A stretch of 40,129 bases of DNA from Flavobacteriales bacterium UBA4466 (lineage in GTDB: Bacteria; Bacteroidota; Bacteroidia; Flavobacteriales_D; Sanyastnellaceae): assembly GCA_905182895.1 (NCBI GenBank), contig CAJJDD010000018.1:1-40129 (forward strand). Reading direction: 5' to 3'. Shown here one piece after another: positions 36,853-40,129 of this stretch; within the stretch, counting starts at the first letter, position 1; each line of letters begins with the position of its first letter. The position numbers and the translations under genes are program-made. The notes beneath the pieces were generated by a model. The model did no database searches, was not told where the DNA came from, and saw only the letters and a list, made by a program, of their open reading frames with translations.

Positions 36853-38314
36853 GTGGAGAAATTGTTTCATCATAGGTTCTGGAATAGCTGGATTAGCTGC
36901 TTCCTTAAGACTTCGAGCTAAAGGATATGAAGTACAAGTGTTCGAAACCAATGATTACCCGGGAGGTAAAATTCACAATCTAGAATCTGCGGGCTATCGG
37001 TTTGATACTGGACCGTCACTTTTTACGATGCCGCATTTTGTGGATGAATTGTTTGAATTGTTTGATGATAATCCCGCGGACTATTTTAGGTACAAAAAGA
37101 AGGAAACTATCTGTAATTATTTTTGGGAAGATGGCACTAGATTTACAGTTAATGCAGATAGAACGACCTTTATAAAAGAAGCTACAGAAACTTTTGATGT
37201 AGAGGAAATAGCGTTACAAAAATACTTGACCAATAGCCAGAAAAAATACGATGCTACAGCTCACATATTTCTAGAAAAGTCCCTTCATAAGGTAAGGAGT
37301 TATATGAGTATGGCCACGCTTAAATCTCTAATTAAATCAGCTGGTCTAGGAATAAACAATACCCTGCACCAAGAAAACACCCTTCATTTCAAAGATGCAA
37401 AACTGGTACAGCTTTTCGATAGATACGCTACCTACAATGGCTCTACACCATACCAAACCCCAGGAATCATGAGTATGATTCCACATCTAGAAATGCACTA
37501 TGGAACTTTTTTGCCAGAGGGAGGTATGAAATCCATTAGTCAGAGTCTTTATGATTATGCGGTAATGAAAGGTGTGGAGTTTAACTTCAAGGAGCCTGTA
37601 CAAAAAATAAAACACAAGAGTGGAAGGGCAGAAGGGGTGATTACAGCCAAAGGAGTTTATGATTCTGATATCGTAGTTTCTAATGCAGATGTGTTTACTA
37701 GTTACCAAAACCTACTGAAAGATTCTGTACAACCTATTAAAATACTGGAACAAGAAAGATCTAGTTCAGCACTAATTTTTTACTGGGGAGTGAACAGAAC
37801 TTTTCCAGAGTTGGATTTACACAACATCTTGTTTTCAGAGAATTATAAAGAGGAGTTCAAGCATCTATTTGAGACGAAAGACTTGATAGACGACCCTACG
37901 GTTTATATCAATATTACTTCCAAGTCAGATTCCTCAGACGCTCCAAAAGGAGGCGAAAACTGGTTTGTGATGATAAATGCTCCTGGTAATTTTGGGCAAG
38001 ACTGGGATGTGTTGATAAAGAAAGCTAGAACCCATATCCAGCAGAAAATCAATCGAGTGCTGGGAATAAATATTGCTACGCACATAGTGACAGAAGAAAT
38101 TCTAGACCCGGGAACTATAGAATCTAAGACGAGTTCTCATAGAGGTTCATTATACGGGTCGAGCAGTAATTCTAAATTTTCTGCTTTTCTCCGTCATCCA
38201 AATTTCACGAGTAGGTTAAAAGGGCTATACTTCTGCGGTGGAAGTGTTCACCCAGGTGGAGGAATTCCATTATGCTTACTTTCGGCCAAAATAGTTTCAG
38301 ACCTCATTAAGTAA
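36853..38314 (+). CDS. Phytoene desaturase-like carotenoid oxidoreductase (CrtI/CrtD family)
   Basis: The FAD-binding start IIGSGIAGLAASLRLRAKGY and VQVFETNDYPGGKIHN begin a protein of about 487 residues. The family's C-terminal signature is present as LYFCGGSVHPGGGIPLCLLS, with the preceding HRGSLYGSSSNSKFSAFLRH. The latter is closer to CrtD-type carotenoid 3,4-desaturases than to plain CrtI phytoene desaturases, and the CruF-like neighbour supports this; the exact reaction is inferred. The extreme N-terminus is unclear. A GTG at 36853 reads VEK in line with MEKI of relatives, then one or two indels near 36862-36870 are needed to reach IIGSG. The next gene begins 5 nt after the stop. Confidence 0.85.
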
Positions 38315-38319
38315 TAAAT

Positions 38320-38703
38320 ATGTTAGAGCACCTATCAGAAAATAAAAAAGTAATGTATTTGGGCATTTTTATGGTGTGGCTTTTTCATGTTTCTGCAATT
38401 ATAGGCATGAGTGTAGGAGACTCAGAATGGTTTCTCTCTAAGACTACAATCAACCTTTTAGTTGCGCTATTTTTTCTTATACTTTGCTATCCCATTTTAT
38501 CAGAAAAGAGTATTAAAGTAGCCGGATTTGTGTTCATGACAGGAATGGTAGTAGAATGGATAGGCGTACATAACGATTGGCTGTTCGGTTCTTACTATTA
38601 CGGAAATAATTTAGGACCTAAGATATATGGTGTACCACTGCTTATAGGTGTCAATTGGCTTACGCTGCTGTTACAACTGAGCCTTATCTGGAAAGAACTC
38701 TAA
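38320..38703 (+). CDS. CruF-like carotenoid biosynthesis membrane protein, truncated
   Basis: The hydrophobic product carries the marks of the CruF/DUF422 family (carotenoid 1',2'-hydratase type). They are GMVVEWIGVHNDWLFGSYYY, then GNNLGPKIYGVPLLIGVNW. Full proteins have over 200 residues with more membrane segments after VNW. Here the sequence departs after NWLTLL near 38668 and ends at residue 127 with LQLSLIWKEL, unlike the family. The DNA from about 38670 encodes a T9SS tail in another frame, so the native end is missing. It should act with the desaturase just upstream. Confidence 0.8.
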   Translation: MLEHLSENKKVMYLGIFMVWLFHVSAIIGMSVGDSEWFLSKTTINLLVALFFLILCYPILSEKSIKVAGFVFMTGMVVEWIGVHNDWLFGSYYYGNNLGPKIYGVPLLIGVNWLTLLLQLSLIWKEL

Positions 38704-38810
38704 TTAATGTTGTGGATATATTAGGGAGGCAATCAACTGATAAAAAGAATACTCTATTATTGTACATCTATGATGATGGATCAGTCGAAAAAAGAATCAT
38801 TCTTGAATAA
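38670..38810 (+). pseudogene. T9SS C-terminal sorting domain fragment
   Basis: In the frame ending at the TAA at 38808-38810 the DNA reads YLERTLINVVDILGRQ, then STDKKNTLLLYIYDDGSVEK and RIILE. 'R.LI.vVDiLGRe......TpLfYIYDDGtVEK.i' is a common end of T9SS cargo proteins in Flavobacteriales. There is no start codon or domain in front; the frame overlaps the broken CruF end. It is the tail of a protein whose remainder is not in the window. Confidence 0.75.
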
Positions 38811-38926
38811 ATGACATAGGTTTTACTCGGAAGGCTGTAGAGCGATTAGCATTTCCAGTTACTCCATTACAATCTTCATTATTGTAACATTAATATTTTT
38901 AATTTCCCTTATTCTAATCACTTTAT

Positions 38927-39874
38927 ATGCCGCACCTTTCTCCATCTTTAGCGCTATCTGCTTGTTCTGTTTGTGGGAGTACGAATATTTCGAGCTTCGA
39001 GAATACTACTTCTATGATGCATGATGGGCGCGGAACATACAATTTTGATCAATGCGCAGACTGTGAACTGGTATTTCTAAACCCCAGAGTTCCACTGTCT
39101 GAATTAGGGGATTATTATACCCAGTATTATCTTCCATACAGAGGTTCGGAAGCATGGGGGAAGTATGCTCATTTAGTAGAAAAAGACCAGCGAGATACAG
39201 ATGAAAAGAGGGCAGAGGTATTGGCCATACATTGCTCAGCTGATGATCAGTCTGTCCTGTTAGATTTAGGATGTGGTAAACCCACATTTCTCCAGGTATG
39301 CCAAGAAAAGTTTAAATGCAAATCCCATGGCATAGATTTCTCTGATGAAGGCTGGAGTGGCTCGGCTGCAAGTTATGGGAAGCTAGACCTGTCAATAGGA
39401 GACGTGCATTCGATTTCAGAAGATTTAAAGCCAGATATTATCTCGATGTGGCACTATCTAGAGCATGATTACAACCCGAAAGAAACCTTAGAAAAGCTAG
39501 CCAATCTGGTCAAGCCTTCGAGTAAGTTGGTCATAGAAATCCCCAATTTTAGTTCAGAGAGCAGAAAGAAATACGGAAAGGATTGGGCCGGTTACCACAC
39601 TCCTAGGCATACCCATTTATTCTCGCCCAGCAACATAGAAATACTGCTAAATGAAACTGGCTGGAAGATTACACACCTAGATGAAAAAGGAACGCTAGAC
39701 CCTTACAACTTATACTGGATGAGTGAAATGGAGCGTAAAAACATTAATTGGGAGAAAAATATGCAGTCAGAATTTTGGGGATACGTAAGAGGAATGGTTG
39801 GATTTAATATGAAACGATATTTTGGTATGAGTAAGAGTCATGGAGTTATGACTTTGGTGGCGGAGAAAGGTTGA
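38927..39874 (+). CDS. Class I SAM-dependent methyltransferase with N-terminal zinc ribbon
   Basis: The 315-residue protein starts with a Cys4 zinc-ribbon-like region (C13-x2-C16 and C43-x2-C46, with ELVFLNPR after it). The SAM-binding motif I follows (LLDLGCGKPTFLQ, about residue 110). Later comes IISMWHYLEHDYNPKETLEK, the usual 'hv.EH..np...L' block, and ETGWKITHLDEKG. This architecture is common in methyltransferases acting on sugars, lipids or polyketide-like products. The pigment-gene context suggests a carotenoid or flexirubin role, but that is inference. The 110 bp upstream hold no other gene. No frame changes. Confidence 0.85.
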   Translation: MPHLSPSLALSACSVCGSTNISSFENTTSMMHDGRGTYNFDQCADCELVFLNPRVPLSELGDYYTQYYLPYRGSEAWGKYAHLVEKDQRDTDEKRAEVLAIHCSADDQSVLLDLGCGKPTFLQVCQEKFKCKSHGIDFSDEGWSGSAASYGKLDLSIGDVHSISEDLKPDIISMWHYLEHDYNPKETLEKLANLVKPSSKLVIEIPNFSSESRKKYGKDWAGYHTPRHTHLFSPSNIEILLNETGWKITHLDEKGTLDPYNLYWMSEMERKNINWEKNMQSEFWGYVRGMVGFNMKRYFGMSKSHGVMTLVAEKG

Positions 39875-39925
39875 TAAGTTGATAGGTTTGTCGGTCGCAC
39901 AAGCTTCGTAAATTTTAATCTCAAA

Positions 39926-40129
39926 TCAGTTCAATTCCTTCCCAATTTCCAACTAGTTTATAAGGCTGAAAACGAGCAAACAATTCTTCAGAGTACCAGT
40001 CCAATTCACGAGTCATCTTGATGGCTTGTTTGTGTTCTTTGCTATTGTAAGCGAATTTCCGAACATCTTCCATGGAATTCCATAAGCTGAAGGTAGCCAT
40101 TTGTTTGATAGGGATTTCACCTATTCCTT
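39926..40129 (-). CDS. Spheroidene monooxygenase (CrtA)-like protein, C-terminal part
   Basis: The minus strand is open from the window edge to a TGA at 39926-39928. It reads KQMATFSLWNSMEDVRKFAY, then HKQAIKMTRELDWYSEELFA and RFQPYKLVGNWEG. 'ATFS.W.s..d...FAY....H...i..t....WY.E.lFarF' is the C-terminal half of CrtA-like heme oxygenases, which put oxo groups on acyclic carotenoids in some bacteria. Only about 67 residues are inside the window. It faces the methyltransferase gene and extends the pigment-related cluster. Confidence 0.75.

Noticed and set aside
1-40129. A defence island, toxin-antitoxin pair, CRISPR array, prophage or transposon
   Set aside because: No nuclease/helicase cluster, regularly spaced repeats, integrase, transposase, terminal inverted repeats or phage structural gene could be found on either strand.

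Overview
The window reads as a chromosomal segment from a marine-type Bacteroidota, most likely order Flavobacteriales (Cryomorphaceae/Schleiferiaceae-like). The reasons are low G+C, type IX secretion (T9SS) sorting domains on several secreted proteins, a dipeptidyl-peptidase 11 homologue, a DUF6952 gene next to thioredoxin, a flexirubin/carotenoid-style gene set, and TAnnTTTG promoter elements 21-25 nt upstream of several starts. No tRNA, rRNA, CRISPR array, transposase, integrase or phage gene was found.

Layout. 1-2.2 kb: an epimerase and a CPBP membrane protein on the minus strand, then a secreted anchor-V protein with a CxxCH motif. 2.2-8.9 kb: glnS, a subtilisin-like protease, an outer-membrane protein, a small exported protein, a thioesterase tail and the DPP11 peptidase, all on plus and tightly packed. 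9.3-15 kb: a Kazal/PKD T9SS protein and a very large lamin-tail/CotH protein with six C-terminal beta repeats. 15-17.4 kb: a minus-strand run encoding a pseudouridine synthase, an acyltransferase, a J-domain membrane protein and a small membrane protein. 17.5-19.7 kb: an Omp85 barrel, a SnoaL-like lipoprotein and a rhomboid protease. 19.7-26.7 kb: GNAT, SRPBCC, DUF805, metallophosphoesterase, fatty-acid-hydroxylase-type protein, DUF2461, cold-shock protein and a truncated TIGR01777 dehydratase-like protein. 26.9-33.7 kb: an S41 peptidase and clpC on minus, divergent from gyrA on plus. 33.8-36.7 kb: a TPR protein, then peroxiredoxin, thioredoxin and DUF6952. 36.8-40.1 kb: carotenoid genes (desaturase, CruF-like, a methyltransferase, a CrtA-like oxygenase on the opposite strand).

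The most striking property is not a new system but the state of the reading frames. At least 30 frame changes interrupt otherwise well conserved proteins, including glnS, clpC and gyrA, which cells cannot easily lose. Many can be placed on homopolymers, so uncorrected indels in the assembly are the simplest explanation. Separately, at three or four places the front of one gene is joined to the tail of an unrelated gene on the same strand (about 6.5, 25.97, 27.6 and 38.67 kb). These look like internal deletions, either true genomic events or assembly collapses. Where I could, the coordinates below give the repaired gene span rather than the broken pieces.

Functional themes are extracellular protein use (S8 protease, DPP11, Kazal inhibitor, S41 peptidase, T9SS cargo), envelope biogenesis (Omp85, PlsC, rhomboid), protein quality control and redox defence (ClpC, J-domain, peroxiredoxin/thioredoxin), and pigment synthesis. 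I see no convincing undescribed defence or mobile system. The best leads for novelty are the repeated Cys-rich module in the Kazal protein, the domain layout of the CotH protein, and the DUF6952 neighbourhood.
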